From JAWKRB01 sp041389885 (GTDB lineage: Bacteria > Myxococcota_A > Polyangia > Polyangiales > Ga0077539), in contig JAWKRB010000053.1 in the NCBI GenBank assembly GCA_041389885.1, forward strand, positions 1 through 22,445: a stretch of 22,445 bases of DNA, written 5' to 3'. The notes under the pieces were generated by a model. The model saw nothing but the letters and a program-made list of their open reading frames with translations, was not told the DNA's origin and did not search any database. Shown one piece after another: positions 1-8,674 of the stretch (position 1 is its first letter; each line of letters starts with the position of its first letter). The translations under genes were made by a program, and so were the position numbers.

Positions 1-11
1 GCGTAGGCCAT
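1..11 (-). CDS. First codons of the gene after the major head gene (possibly DUF1320 / Mu gp36-like)
   Basis: Four bases after the major head stop codon there is an ATG on the minus strand (11-9) followed by codons for Ala and Tyr before the window ends. Mu-like phages often carry a DUF1320 (gp36-type) protein after the major head gene, and its members commonly begin Met-x-Tyr-Ala. The match is only three residues, so the identity is a guess from position and start; the presence of a start codon is what is seen. Confidence 0.3.
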
Positions 12-15
12 CGGA

Positions 16-963
16 TCAGCCTGTGCGGCGGAAGATCTTCTTCGGGTTGCCGCCCGCCGCGGTGTGCCGGGCGCGCATGCCCCAGACGTACTCGTCGAGG
101 TTGAAGACGTTCGGGTCGGTGAGGTTCGTGAGGGACACGAACTCCACCTCTTCGCGGATCTGCGCGATGAGGGCCCGGTCCTCGGTGTCGGTGGCGTCGA
201 CGACGTGCCAGTACGCGTCGTTGCCGCCGTGCGCGGTGCCGAGGTGGGGGACCACCACGACGATCCCGCGACCGCGGAACACGTTGAACTCCCGCGTGTC
301 GCTCGCGGTCGCCGAGTAGATGATCTCGTCGGCCTCGAGGATCTTGCGCGCGGTGGACTCCTTCGCGGGGGACACGAGGAGCACGTTCGGGTTCTCGTTG
401 ATGGGGTCGCCGTCGGGGCCCTTGAGCTCCATCATCGCGACGCGCGCCGCGTCGTAGTTGTTCGCGGTGAGGGCGCCCGAGTCGGTGTTACTGAAGGTCC
501 CCGCGGCCGAGTCGCGCGGGTTCACGGGGTGCGACGCGTGGAACAGCGCCAGGCCGTCGAGGCAGGTGCCGTTGTTCTTCACCACGTTGAACACGAGCTT
601 GTCCATGTGGCGCTTGAACTTCATCGTGCCGCTGCGGATGCGCGACAGCGCCATCGCGACCACGCCCGAGGCGTCGTCGTCGATGTCCTCGCGCTTGAGC
701 GCGTAGGTGAGCTCCCACTTCTGGTTGGTGACGCGCGCGCTCTCCAGCACGAGGCCGTTCTTGACGCGCTCGCCCTCGGACCACTCGCGCACCTGCGCGG
801 CGTCGATGACGCTCGGGTAGATGTTCTCGCGCGAGGTCGAGGTGTGGCGCGCGGCGATCATCGGCCAGCGCGGCTCGTAGTTCTTGCCGTTGTAGGCGTC
901 GAGGAATCCCGCCTTGAGGGTGCGGTCGATGACCTGCAGGTCGCTGTTCTTGACGAGTGCCAT
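16..963 (-). CDS. Mu gpT-like major head (capsid) protein
   Basis: An intact 315-residue frame that I recognise as the Mu gpT-type major head subunit, the protein that forms the icosahedral shell. The best signature is the segment with FHASHPVNP at residues 141-149, followed by a region assigning residues to a Mu-like HK97-type fold (known of the family, not visible directly). The size is typical for the family. A GGAG sequence lies about ten bases before the ATG, and the start Met-Ala-Leu-Val is a usual one. It follows two capsid accessory genes, as expected in a head operon. It is one of few structural genes here with no frameshift. Confidence 0.93.
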   Translation of the reverse strand: MALVKNSDLQVIDRTLKAGFLDAYNGKNYEPRWPMIAARHTSTSRENIYPSVIDAAQVREWSEGERVKNGLVLESARVTNQKWELTYALKREDIDDDASGVVAMALSRIRSGTMKFKRHMDKLVFNVVKNNGTCLDGLALFHASHPVNPRDSAAGTFSNTDSGALTANNYDAARVAMMELKGPDGDPINENPNVLLVSPAKESTARKILEADEIIYSATASDTREFNVFRGRGIVVVVPHLGTAHGGNDAYWHVVDATDTEDRALIAQIREEVEFVSLTNLTDPNVFNLDEYVWGMRARHTAAGGNPKKIFRRTG

Positions 964-1001
964 GATTCAGTACTCCGTGGCGTGAAGGGTGGTTCCGCGG
1001 A

Positions 1002-1416
1002 TCACGCCGCGGTGGTGGGCAGGGCGCCCATCTGGGTGATGAACATGACGCCGGTGTCGCCGTCGTCGCCGCCCACGAGCAGGAAGCCCAGGCAGTTGGA
1101 CGCGACCAGCGGGTCGTTGGAGGGGTCGGCGCCGCCGCCTGCGACGGTGCCTGCGACGGCGGCCTTCATCCGGCCCGTGGTGGCCTGCACCGCGACGCGG
1201 GCCATCTCGGCCAGGGTCGCGCCGAGGATCACGCGCGAGCGCCCGAAGACGCGGACCACGACGGCGGCGCCTGAGGCGGGGGCGTTCTGCTGGATGCCCC
1301 AGGCGAACTCGCCCGCGGTCACCGCGCTCACCACCGCGCCCGAGCCCGTTGAGCTTCACCGGCGGGTGAAGCCGCGCCGAGTCGGCCCCCGCGATGCCGA
1401 TCGTCGATGGAGCCAT
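1002..1416 (-). pseudogene. Frameshifted small capsid decoration protein (DUF2190-like)
   Basis: Two frames make one protein of about 138 residues. The first starts at ATG 1416 (MAPSTIGIAG) and runs to a Lys-Leu-Asn-Gly segment near 1345. The second continues with SAVTAGEFAWGIQQ and ends at 1002. One extra base in the GGGCTCGGGC run explains the switch. The Gly/Ala/Val-rich pattern with VRVFGRSRVILGATLAE is like the small beta-rich decoration proteins (DUF2190 type) found beside phage capsid genes; this is resemblance only. If another indel occurs near the end, the product could instead stop at 967, just before the major head gene. No strong ribosome site precedes the ATG, so its separation from the preceding gene is uncertain. 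Confidence 0.5.
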
Positions 1417-1863
1417 CGGCGAGTAGGACCCAACAGGCCGACGGACACCAGCACGCCGAAGTCGTCGACGCCCTCGACGATGCCCATCACCGGGCGGGTG
1501 CCCAGGGCGTCGTGTCGCGCGACGGTGTTGTCGTCGACGACGTAGCAGGGGCGGTAGATGTCGAGGTCGGTCACCGCGGCGGTCGAGCTGCTGTTGGTGA
1601 AGTAGTGCGGCCCACGCTTCGGCGCGAGGGACAGGTCACCGGCGCTGCCGCCGTGTTGTCCTTCTCGTCGTCGCTCACGCCCACCACACGTGCAGGGTGG
1701 GGTCGGTAAACGCGGGCACGAGGTAGCCGCTGCGGTTGATGGCGACGGCGCTGCCCTTGTAGACGACGGCGTCGGCGGCGAGGCCGATGGCGAAGCCCAG
1801 GGTCAGGATGGCGTTGAGGCCCATCGAGCGGCGAGTCAGGCTGCTCTTGCTTGATGCGGTCAT
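1356..1863 (-). pseudogene. Frameshifted capsid cement-like protein of Mu-like phages
   Basis: Starts at ATG 1863, which overlaps the stop of the protease-scaffold gene (ATGA). The frame runs to FTDPTLHV, then resumes as VGVSDDEKDNT near 1680, then as SAGDLSLAPKRGPHYF near 1645, and then TDLDIYRPCYVVDDNTVARH to VLVSVGL near 1430. At least two net frame changes are needed. The pattern 'GVS..DN..', 'Y.VDD.TVA' and 'G.V..VD..GV.V' is what I associate with small virion proteins between the protease and major head of Mu-like phages. The N-terminus has a hydrophobic stretch (residues about 16-32). The end is unclear because the frame shown runs past the next ATG to 1356. Confidence 0.55.
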
Positions 1864-3220
1864 GTGTGGTCTCCGGTCAGGTGTTGTTGCGGATCCTCGG
1901 TGTCCGCGAGACCACGCGCCTCAGCGCGCTCGCGGTCGATCTTCTTCGCGGCGCGCACGCTCCTCAGCGAGCGCCGAGCTTCTTGGCGCTGGCGATCTCC
2001 TCCTCCGTGAGCTCGTCGTCGGCTGCGGCGGGCTGCGCGCCCGAGGGTTCTTCACGGCGACGGCCTTGGGCGCGCCGGGGGCTTGCCGAGCACGCGGTCG
2101 AGGGACTCCGCGGAGAGGGGCGCGAGGTCGGCGCAGTACGCCGCGTCGGCCTCCATCGCGGGGGTCAGGGCGCCGCGCTCGCGGTGGCGCACCAGCACGG
2201 CCTCGCGGGCCTGGGCGGCGGCGGCGGCGTCGCGCTTGGGCGAGCTGCTCCCGCACGGCGGCGAGTTCGCGCTCGGCGGTGTCCAGCGGCGCCTCGGCGC
2301 TTCTTCAGGGTGGCGATGGTGGCGAGGGCCTCTTCGTGGGAGCCCGCGCCGAGGGCCGCGGCGATGGCCGCGAGCTGCTGCTCAGTCTGCATGGTGTGCC
2401 TCTGCTGGGCCGCAGGCTCCGCGGCGGTGGAGATGGCCTCGGCGAGGTCGATGCCGTCGGCGAGGCCCGCCTCGAGGGCGCGCGTCGCGTACATGGTTGC
2501 GCCCTGGTGGGCGAGGACCTGCTCGGGGGTCTGCCCGCGGCGCTCGGCCACCCAGGCGGCGAAGCTCTGCGCGAGGTCCATCACGCGGGCGCGTACGCGG
2601 CTCACGCTCGCGTCGGTCAGCGCCACACGTCGGGGTGAGGAGGTCGGCACTTGAGCGCGCCGCTGCGCACGACGCGCACGTCGAGGCCCGCGTCGGCGGT
2701 CATCTTCGTGCGGTCGTAGACGGTGGCGATCACGCCCACCGAGCCCACGGCGCCGTCGGCGGTGACCATCACGCGATCCGCGGCGACGGCGAGGGCGTAG
2801 GCGGCGCTCGTCGCGAAGGTCCCGGCGTGCGCGACCATCGGCGGCTTGCGCGCCCGGTCAGCGGCGGCGCGGAGCCCGCGGGCCACGTCGAGGTTGCCCG
2901 CGACCACGCCACCAGGGGAGTCGATGGCGAGCACCACGGCGTGCACGTCCTGGTCGGCCAGGGCCGCGCCCACATCGCTCGCTCACGCTGTCGTAGCCGT
3001 CCCACCAGAAGCCCCCGCGCTGGTCGAGTGGACCCATCACGTCGACCACGGCCACGCCGTCCTGCACGCGGTAGGCGCGCGGCGCGAGGTCCGCGAGGGC
3101 GAGGTCGAGGAACGCCTTGGGCGCGATGTCGTAAGACGTGCGCAGGGTGCTCCTCGGCCAGGGCGAGCATCTCCCTCGAGCGGAAAGGCCCTCCAGGGTG
3201 GTGTCGGCGGGGGTGGTCAT
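1860..3220 (-). pseudogene. Frameshifted S49/SppA-type prohead protease fused to scaffold domain (Mu gpI/Z-like)
   Basis: ATG 3220 overlaps the portal stop (ATGA). Joined frames give about 450 residues. The N-terminal half is a serine protease of the SppA/lambda C family: AIDSPGGVV near 2920-2945, the probable nucleophile Ser in FATSAAYALAVAADRV (codon at 2806-2808), and GAVGSVGVI near 2740. These proteases process the capsid and scaffold during head maturation. The C-terminal part is helical and charged, with MQTEQQLAAIAAAL at 2392 and a 'GALTPAMEADA...' segment near 2150, resembling the scaffold end of Mu gpI. The joined frame ends with LTGDHT at stop 1860. Frame changes lie near 3170, 2980, 2640, 2290, 2240, 2070, 2045 and 1960. 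Confidence 0.78.
2390..2403 (-). promoter_or_regulatory. Possible internal start for a separate scaffold protein
   Basis: Inside the protease-scaffold gene an ATG (2392-2390) begins the helical tail MQTEQQLAAI. It has AGAGG (2403-2399) six bases upstream, a good ribosome-binding spacing. Mu I/Z and lambda C/Nu3 are known to make a separate scaffold from an internal start in the protease gene, so the same is inferred here. Confidence 0.4.
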
Positions 3221-4444
3221 GGTGCGGTGGTCCTGCGCGGCACGCGCGCTGCGTCGGCGGCGGCCTCGGCGTCCACGTCGATCCGAGGTGCGCCACGCGG
3301 TCACAGCTGCGGCTGCGGCGATGCGCCTCGGCGTCGGCCTTGCGGTCGGCCTCGGGCTCTGCGTCGATGCGAATGCGGCTGACCGGGCGGTAGGAGTAGC
3401 GGGCTCGCGGCCCGCTCACCTGCGCGGTGACGCACTCGCCCCAACCCCGCGCGGTCGACTCCCACGAGGCTGCGGAGCACATCGGCGCCGTCTCCGAGCT
3501 GGCGTTGGTGCCCACCTGGTTGTTCTGCGAGGTGAGGTCCTGGCCGAGGATCGCGGGCGGATCGCGCCGCCACCGGCGCGTCAGGCCGCACTCGAAGATC
3601 TTGTAGGCGTCGGCCTTCGCCTCGATCAGCTCGAGGTCGTAGCTGCTCGCGGGGTCGGTGCCCTGCGGCACCGGCACGACTGCGGCGCGGTAGGTGTTGC
3701 GGAGCGCCGAGAGAACTTCTTCCCGTCGACACCCTCACGCGCCGCCTGGGAGCTTGGCCTTCCAGATGCCCTGCCAGTGGTCTCGCTGCGCCGTCAGGCG
3801 CGTCGTTCGCGACGTTGAAGTTAACTCAGGTACCACTCGGCGGTCGGCCTGATCGCGCCCCAGAGCCAGGGTGCCCGGTGCGAGCGCGATTGCGAAGGCA
3901 CCCATGGCCGTCGCCCGGCGTCGCAACTGCGCCCCTGGTCGACCGTCTCGACGAACCACTGCCCGAGGGCGCGGTCGTGCTCCACCGCGGCGCCGTGCCA
4001 GGCTCGAGGCGCGCTGCACCAGCGGGCCGCCGCGCGAGGGCTTGACCCAGAGCACCTGCGCCAGGCCGAAGCCCAAGAGGACCTCGTCGGTCCGAGGTCG
4101 TAGGCCGCGCCGGGCGTGCAGATCGAGGGCCACTCGGCGGCCAGTTCGGCGGCGTCGGCCTGAGCGGCTTCAGGTCGTCGATGGGTCCACGCACACGGGG
4201 TGCAGGCCATCAGGGTCAGGCGCTGCTGGGCGCCACCGAAGGCGTCGGCGTCGCGGCGCAGGAGGTCGGCGAGGAGCGCGCTGCGGCGAAGATGCCGCGG
4301 TCGTGCTCGTCGAGCATCGCACGCAGGGCCGCGACCGTCGTGGCGGTCAGCGGCTCGTGGTCCGTCAGCGTCGCCGCGAGGCACCGCTGCCGGGCACGGG
4401 CTCGCCGACGACGCGGCGGAAGATGTGTCGAGGATGCCGGCCAC
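3217..4444 (-). pseudogene. Frameshifted Mu gp29-like portal protein (DUF935)
   Basis: Begins at GTG 4444 (VAGILDT), three bases after the terminase stop. Joined frames give about 409 residues, somewhat short for the family. Visible pieces are LTDHEPLTATTVAALRAMLDE, LLADLLRRDADAFG, VLLGFGLAQVLWVKP, QWFVETVDQ, DHWQGIWKAKLP, a central SSYDLELIEAKADAYKIFE and AILGQDLTSQNNQVGTNAS, and a C-terminus rich in Asp/Glu/Ala ending at 3217. The 'ILGQ.LTS...GT.AS' and 'GF...VLW' segments are typical of DUF935 portals, which form the dodecameric ring through which DNA enters the head. At least eight frame changes interrupt it. It sits between terminase and protease as in Mu-like phages, but no Mu gp30-type minor head gene follows. 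Confidence 0.75.
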
Positions 4445-4447
4445 GGG

Positions 4448-5866
4448 TCAGTCGTCGTCTTCCGGGTCCGTCCCAGAGGGAGGCGCGCTGCAGTAGTGTC
4501 GCGGCGGGCAACCGTCCGAGGGCGGCGGCGGCATCGAGAGAAGGATGCGGCGGGGCTACGCCCGCGAGATCGTTGAAGCCCTCGGCGGCGGAGTCGACCT
4601 GGTCGTCCCATTCGCCCTCGAGGAGATCCTGGTGTTCCTCGACGAAGACGTGGTTCCACGCGGCGCGGGCAGGCGCGACCTGTCCGTGTTCTGCCTGCGC
4701 GGAGTGCGGCTTCGCTCAGGTCTCTTTGTCTCGCGCTGGGGCCGGGTCTTCGACAGCCCGCGAGGAGCCGCACACGAGGCGTCGGCCTGCGACTTCCCGG
4801 CCTGCCCTGGGTCTTGAGGGAGGATCACGTCGACCTCGGGGCCGTCGGCCTCGGCGGTCTCGCGGTCACGCTTCTCCACCACCCCCGGCGTGCGCGAAAG
4901 CGGATCACGTCGATGATCACGTAGGGCTCGATGGCCGTAGGGACGTGGGCGCAGAGGAATTACCGACGGTCCAGTCACCGTCGCTCGAAGCCGCGAGGTC
5001 CCAGGGCGAACCGCCCTGCGCCACGAGCTGCGAGGCGGCGCCGACTCGAGGTAGCGCCACCACCCGCGCTGGAAGTACATGCCCTTGCGGGCTTCACCAG
5101 CCAGTCGCCGCCCAGCTTCTGCGCCCGCGTCACCCGGTCGAGGGTCTTGAGCTGCGTGATGTACTGCGCGTCGATGGCCGGGTTGTCGTCGCGAGGGCGC
5201 GGACGAACGCGGGAGAGAGCGTCCGCTGCCCGGGTGCGCCGCGGGGACCGCCATGCCGTCCGCGTCCGGGTGCGCCTCGTCAGGGGCGAAGTAGAGCACC
5301 TCGCCACTCCGGGCGCGCGGCCCGGTGTACTCCTCGCGAGGTCAAACCAGGCCCGCCACCGCTCGAACACCCACTCGTGCCCGATCCCGCCGGGGTTGGT
5401 CGCGGCGCGCACCCTCGGCAGGCCCCTTCGAGGAGCGCAGGCGCGAGGCAGGAGATGTACTGCCGCACGGGCTTGAGGGTGAGCTCGTCGAAGGCAACGA
5501 ACCAAGACTCGGCGCTGTCGAACTTCCGCTCGACAGGGTCCTTCATCGGAGTCGAACGCGATCTGCGCGCCGCTCGGGAAGGTCCAGAGGTGGTCAGTCT
5601 TGTGCTCATCTGCTCACGACGTGCGGGTAAGTCCCGCGCGCGGTCGATCAGGCTCTTCGCCAGGCTCCAGGGAAGGTGCGGCGAAAGAGCACCGCGCGGT
5701 AGCTGGGGTCGGCGATGCCGTAGAGCGCGTCGACGAGGAGCGCCTCGGACTTCCCACCGCCGGCGGCACTGCCGTAAGGGCCTCGAAGCCGTTGAACGAC
5801 GGAAGGTCTCCTGCGGCTCGCTGTTCGGTGCCAGCGCCGCTCAGTCGTCTCCGTCGTCGAGGTCAC
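4448..5866 (-). pseudogene. Frameshifted phage terminase large subunit
   Basis: GTG 5866 overlaps the stop of the preceding gene (GTGA); the joined frames end in TDPEDDD with stop at 4448, about 472 residues. The ATPase half has the Walker A motif GSAAGGGKSEALL (about 5735-5773), the segment TDHLWTFPSGAQIAFDS (about 5540-5590) and Walker B WFVAFDE (about 5480-5505). ATNPGGIGHEWV (about 5370-5405) and DNPAIDAQYITQL follow. The nuclease half has ADGPEVDVILPQDPGQAGK (about 4800-4850) and GEWDDQVDSAAEGFNDL (about 4570-4615). It would cut and pump phage DNA into the prohead with the portal. Six or more frame changes break it, yet every motif is intact. Confidence 0.87.
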
Positions 5867-6330
5867 TTCTTCGGCACGTAGAAGGTCAGCGCGGCTCCGT
5901 CGCTCTTGAGATCGGCGTCGACGTTGAGCTTCTCGCCGATGTTCGCTGAACTTGAGCTTCGTGTCGAGGCCCTTGCGGAACTCGTCGAGGGCGGCGAGCA
6001 CCGTCGCCGCGCTCGGGGCTTCTTCCCAGGCTTCGGCGCCACCAAGGCCCGCACTTTGTCCATCGGCCATCGAGCGCCTCGATCTGGTCGAGGATCCGCT
6101 CGAGGATCTTCGACCGCACCGCGTCGGCGATGGCCGCGCGCGCCGTCACCGCAGGGCGAGGCGCGCTGCGCACGGCGTCGTGGAGCACTCGATCCGTGCG
6201 CGGTCTTGAGCCACGCGGCAGGCTGGTGGTCGTTCCAGGTGCGCTTCGTGGCGGGGTGCAGGCTTCGCGAGGAGGTCGAAGCTCGGCGGGAGGCTCGGGG
6301 GATCTTTGAGCCGGTGCGGTGGGCAGACAT
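5863..6330 (-). pseudogene. Frameshifted candidate terminase small subunit
   Basis: The end is clear: EKLNVDADLKSDGAALTFY and a stop at 5863 that overlaps the terminase large start. Upstream pieces in changing frames are AATVLAALDEFRKGLDTKL, MDKVRALVAPKPGKK, AAIADAVRSKILERILDQIEA, ATKRTWNDHQPAAWLKTA and SLPPSFDLLAKPA. Together they give a mostly helical protein of about 155 residues. Position directly before the large subunit, size and helical, basic character fit a DNA-recognising small terminase subunit, but I see no diagnostic motif. The start is uncertain: ATG 6330 is one option, and the gene may begin further upstream. Confidence 0.45.
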
Positions 6331-6399
6331 AACGGGCTGGTCGTCGCAGTCGACCGCCCTGCGCTGCGTCCGGGGCCGTGGTGGGAGAGACGGTGCCCC

Positions 6400-6670
6400 A
6401 GGCGCAGCGCGGGGAGGTCGGGTCAGTCGAAGAGAGCACGTCGCGGTGGATCTGGCGTTCAGGGCGAAGCGCGGCGCGGGCGAACCTCGCGCGTCTCGAA
6501 GCCCTCGCGAAGCGGCGGCGCGATCCACATGCGCGCGGCGTCGTAGGTGCTGCCGCGGGCTGCAGCGAGCTCGTGCAGGCCGTCGTCCCGGTGTCATCCG
6601 CGTGCAGGGTGAAGCGCGGGCGCAGCTCTTGCCGTTGGCGAAAGCGCTCTTTGCACGTTCGTTGCGCCGA
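6400..6670 (-). pseudogene. Broken unknown phage gene
   Basis: Protein-like text appears in alternating frames: FRQRQELRPRFTLHADD near 6600-6650, then DGLHELAAARGSTYDAARMW and IAPPLREGFETRE down to about 6490, then RPRFALNARS. No single frame spans it and neither boundary is fixed. It could be a separate small gene or the N-terminal part of the candidate small terminase. I do not recognise a family. Confidence 0.3.
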
Positions 6671-6671
6671 C

Positions 6672-6899
6672 CTACCTCTGGGCTCTAGCGGTGTCAAGGG
6701 AGGGTCCACCGCGGGCCCTCGGCGCAGCCCTGGTACCTCCGCGGGCAGGCCACACCCACACCGGGCTACCACCCTCCGCGCGGCACGCCGCGGCAGTTTC
6801 GTCCTGGCTGGGCCCCAAGACGAGGATCAGCCCAAGCCCGATATTGATCAGCGCCGACCGCAGGGAGGCCCTTCGTGGCTCGTCCATCCGCCGCACCAT
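6672..6899 (-). CDS. Possible small membrane protein, unknown
   Basis: A 75-residue frame starting at ATG 6899 (or ATG 6887) with a single hydrophobic segment ALINIGLGLILVLG at about residues 16-29, after a basic N-terminus, and a Gly/Pro/Arg-rich tail. A hydrophobic segment of this kind is unusual by chance in such GC-rich sequence, but the C-terminal half looks less protein-like and the surrounding stretch is frame-damaged. Topology would be one membrane span. Function unknown; a lysis or superinfection peptide is only one possibility. Confidence 0.3.
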   Translation of the reverse strand: MVRRMDEPRRASLRSALINIGLGLILVLGPSQDETAAACRAEGGSPVWVWPARGGTRAAPRARGGPSLDTARAQR

Positions 6900-6951
6900 C
6901 CCGCCGTCGCAGGACCACGGCGCCTTTGGGCTCGCCATCGGCGCCAAGCTC

Positions 6952-7209
6952 CTACACCTCGTGGTAGTTCGGTCGAGCTTCCCCGCGCGCTCGCGGTCCG
7001 CGCGAACTGCGCCTCCCCAGCTGTCCGCTGCGCCGTGACCGCGTGACCTCGACGGCGAGCTTCTCCGCGCGCTCTGCAGGGCTTCCGCGCGCGATACCGT
7101 CGCAGCGCGGATCCGCATTGAGCCTGCACCCTGGCTCGTCGGGCGCGACCTTCTCGAACAGCGTTACGTTGGCTCGCCTCGGCCGGATCCTGCCGCGCTC
7201 ACTCAGCAT
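6952..7209 (-). CDS. Small unknown phage protein
   Basis: An 85-residue frame from ATG 7209, overlapping the end of the 33-residue gene upstream by eleven bases. The first 60 residues (MLSERGRIRPRR... FEKVAPDEPG... PAERAEKLAVEVTRS) look protein-like; after that Arg and Gly dominate. A frame change near 6955 would extend it with ELGADGEPKGAVVLRRRDGA, so the true end may lie further left. No family recognised. Confidence 0.35.
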   Translation of the reverse strand: MLSERGRIRPRRANVTLFEKVAPDEPGCRLNADPRCDGIARGSPAERAEKLAVEVTRSRRSGQLGRRSSRGPRARGEARPNYHEV

Positions 7210-7296
7210 CCACCTCGATGATGATGTTGGACGGGACCTCGCCCCACGCATCGAGCGCCGCCTCCCAGTCAAGTCCCACATTTCCGTCTCGCTCAT
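7199..7296 (-). pseudogene. Tiny phage gene (about 32 residues) with one frameshift
   Basis: ATG 7296 (MSETEMWD) is preceded by a perfect AGGAGG (7309-7304) at seven bases. After one single-base frame change near 7272 the text continues DWEAALDAWGEVPSNIIIEV and stops at 7199. The strong ribosome site and clean C-terminus argue it is a real small acidic protein. The ATG lies four bases beyond the stop of the upstream gene. Function unknown. Confidence 0.45.
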
Positions 7297-7299
7297 CGC

Positions 7300-7971
7300 T
7301 CAACCTCCTGCACCGCAGGCCTTCGCCGCACCTTCTCCAGGCCGATGGCACCGCGCCGCGACCTCCGCGCACTCCGCTCCGCCCGAGGCACCGCCGCACT
7401 CCAGCGCCAGCGCGCAGCACACCAGCGCTGCCGCGCCACCACCGCAGCGCGTGGAGGATGGCGGCAGGCCACTGCCGCCGGCGCTCCTCGCGACCGCGGC
7501 GCCTTCGCACGTCCCAGCGCGCGCGCAGCTCCTCGGGGGCGAGAGCCTCCACCAGCCCCGCGCAGAGCGACTCGAGGCCGTCGACAACGGTGCCCGACCC
7601 TGCAACCAGGTCAGCGTGCGCGCGGGCTCCTCGCTCCTCGGTGGCGACAGCGGTCCGAATGGCGGCGTCGGCCTCGACGCCGGCGACACCGAGGCGTCCG
7701 ACGCGAAGGGCATCCTTCGGCCCGTCGCTCGGCCCGGTGCTGGTCTGCACCGGATGCGCGCGAGCTATCCACCGCGGCTCCTCGTGCTTCGGCGGGTGGG
7801 TCAGCGGCGACCAGGCGAGCAACCCCGTGGTGTCGCGGCGCTCGCGGGACGCAGCTCGCAGAGCAGCCCGCGCACGGCGACGATCTCGGCCTGCTCCTCG
7901 ACGCGCACCACCGGGTGAACACGGAGCGAGGCGACATCGCCGGGGTCGTCGCGGTAGACACGAGCGGTCAT
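7300..7971 (-). pseudogene. Frameshifted unknown phage protein
   Basis: ATG 7971 overlaps the stop of the 41-residue gene (ATGA). The first part is MTARVYRDDPGDVASLRVHP and VRVEEQAEIVAVRGLL, changing frame near 7815 to LLAWSPLTHPPKHEEPRW. It continues to ADLVAGSGTVVDGLESL and ALAPEELRARWD (about 7520), and a final frame ends KACGAGG at stop 7300. Joined length is about 223 residues. The helical, acidic middle has no family signature I know. Its place in a train of overlapping small genes suggests an accessory early or middle phage gene. Confidence 0.45.
7304..7309 (-). promoter_or_regulatory. Ribosome-binding site AGGAGG
   Basis: Perfect AGGAGG on the minus strand, seven bases before ATG 7296. 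It decides the start of the tiny gene ending at 7199 and lies across the end of the upstream gene. Confidence 0.6.
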
Positions 7972-8093
7972 GGAACCCTCACGATCGAGGCGACACCCGA
8001 GGTGTGGTCGCCGTCGATGCTGCGGTCCATCAGCCGGTGCCACACCCACGAGATCACGGCGCGCTCGGGTGAGAGCCCGATGCCGACCGTCAA
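7968..8093 (-). CDS. 41-residue phage protein with TTG start
   Basis: A short clean frame beginning at TTG 8093 and stopping at TGA 7968. Its start overlaps the upstream stop (TTGA) and its stop overlaps the next start (ATGA), so it fills exactly the space between two genes. The product reads TVGIGLSPERAVISWVWH then RLMDRSIDGDHTSGVASIV, compact and Trp-containing, unlike the Arg-rich text in the other frames. No family recognised. It is too short for most gene callers. Confidence 0.55.
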   Translation of the reverse strand: MTVGIGLSPERAVISWVWHRLMDRSIDGDHTSGVASIVRVP

Positions 8094-8674
8094 ACCCTGT
8101 AGACCGGCGCCTCGCCAGCTTGAACTCCCTGCGCGGTCACCGTGACGCGCTCGACGGTGCCGTCAGTGAAGGTCACGTCGAAGTCGATGTTTGCAGGGAG
8201 CGGTGCATCGTCCACCTCGCTGCTCTCGCGCGTGCCGCCATCTCCGAGACGGCCTGGGCGGCGTAGGGAGAGAGGGCGTCCGGCTGCGCGCCGCGTTCGT
8301 CTCGTCTGCCTCGAACGCGAACTTGCTCTGCTCGGTGAGGTGGCCGCGCAAGGCCTGCCACACACGACGAGGTCGCATCTCGCGCACAAGGTCTCGACGC
8401 CTCGGCCTCGCTGTGCCACGAGATGCATGAACGACTGTGTGAAGGCACAAGTGGTAGGTGCGCGCCTCGAAGGCAGCGAGGCCATGCCTCGCCGCCTCAT
8501 CGCCGAGGGCACAGAACTTCGCCTGCGTCCGCTCGAGTTCGGCGCGCAGCCGGTCGACCTCGGCCAGCAGCGCGAGCACGTCCTCTTCGGCCCAGATGCG
8601 GCGTCTTCCTCCCAGACGTTGGGCTGCGGTGTGCTCCACCACACCCTGATCTCTTCGAGCTTCGCGTCGTCCAT
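8090..8674 (-). pseudogene. Frameshifted unknown phage protein with coiled segment
   Basis: ATG 8674 (MDDAKLEEIRVWW) overlaps the upstream stop (TGATG) and has GGGAG seven bases upstream. Joined frames give about 194 residues. The helical EEDVLALLAEVDRLRAELER near 8540-8600 is like the N-terminal helix seen in many small phage proteins of the type 'DV..LLAEV.RLR'. Later pieces are VWQALRGHLTEQSKFAFEADE, DALSPYAAQAVSEMAARARA and ANIDFDVTFTDGTVERVTV, ending VYRV at 8090. The C-terminal beta-rich part could be a separate gene. At least three frame changes. Function unknown. Confidence 0.45.

Noticed and set aside
64..1545. Long plus-strand open frame of 493 codons
   Set aside because: It is the antisense of the major head and capsid accessory genes; the product is Arg/Val/Asp-rich low-complexity text typical of a shadow frame in GC-rich DNA.
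3871..5949. Plus-strand open frame of 692 codons
   Set aside because: Antisense to portal and large terminase, Arg/Pro/Ser-rich with no domain; the minus strand carries recognisable motifs throughout.
7043..8145. Plus-strand frames across the small-gene region
   Set aside because: Arg/Ala/Ser/Pro-rich shadows; minus-strand frames have ribosome sites and coupled stops.
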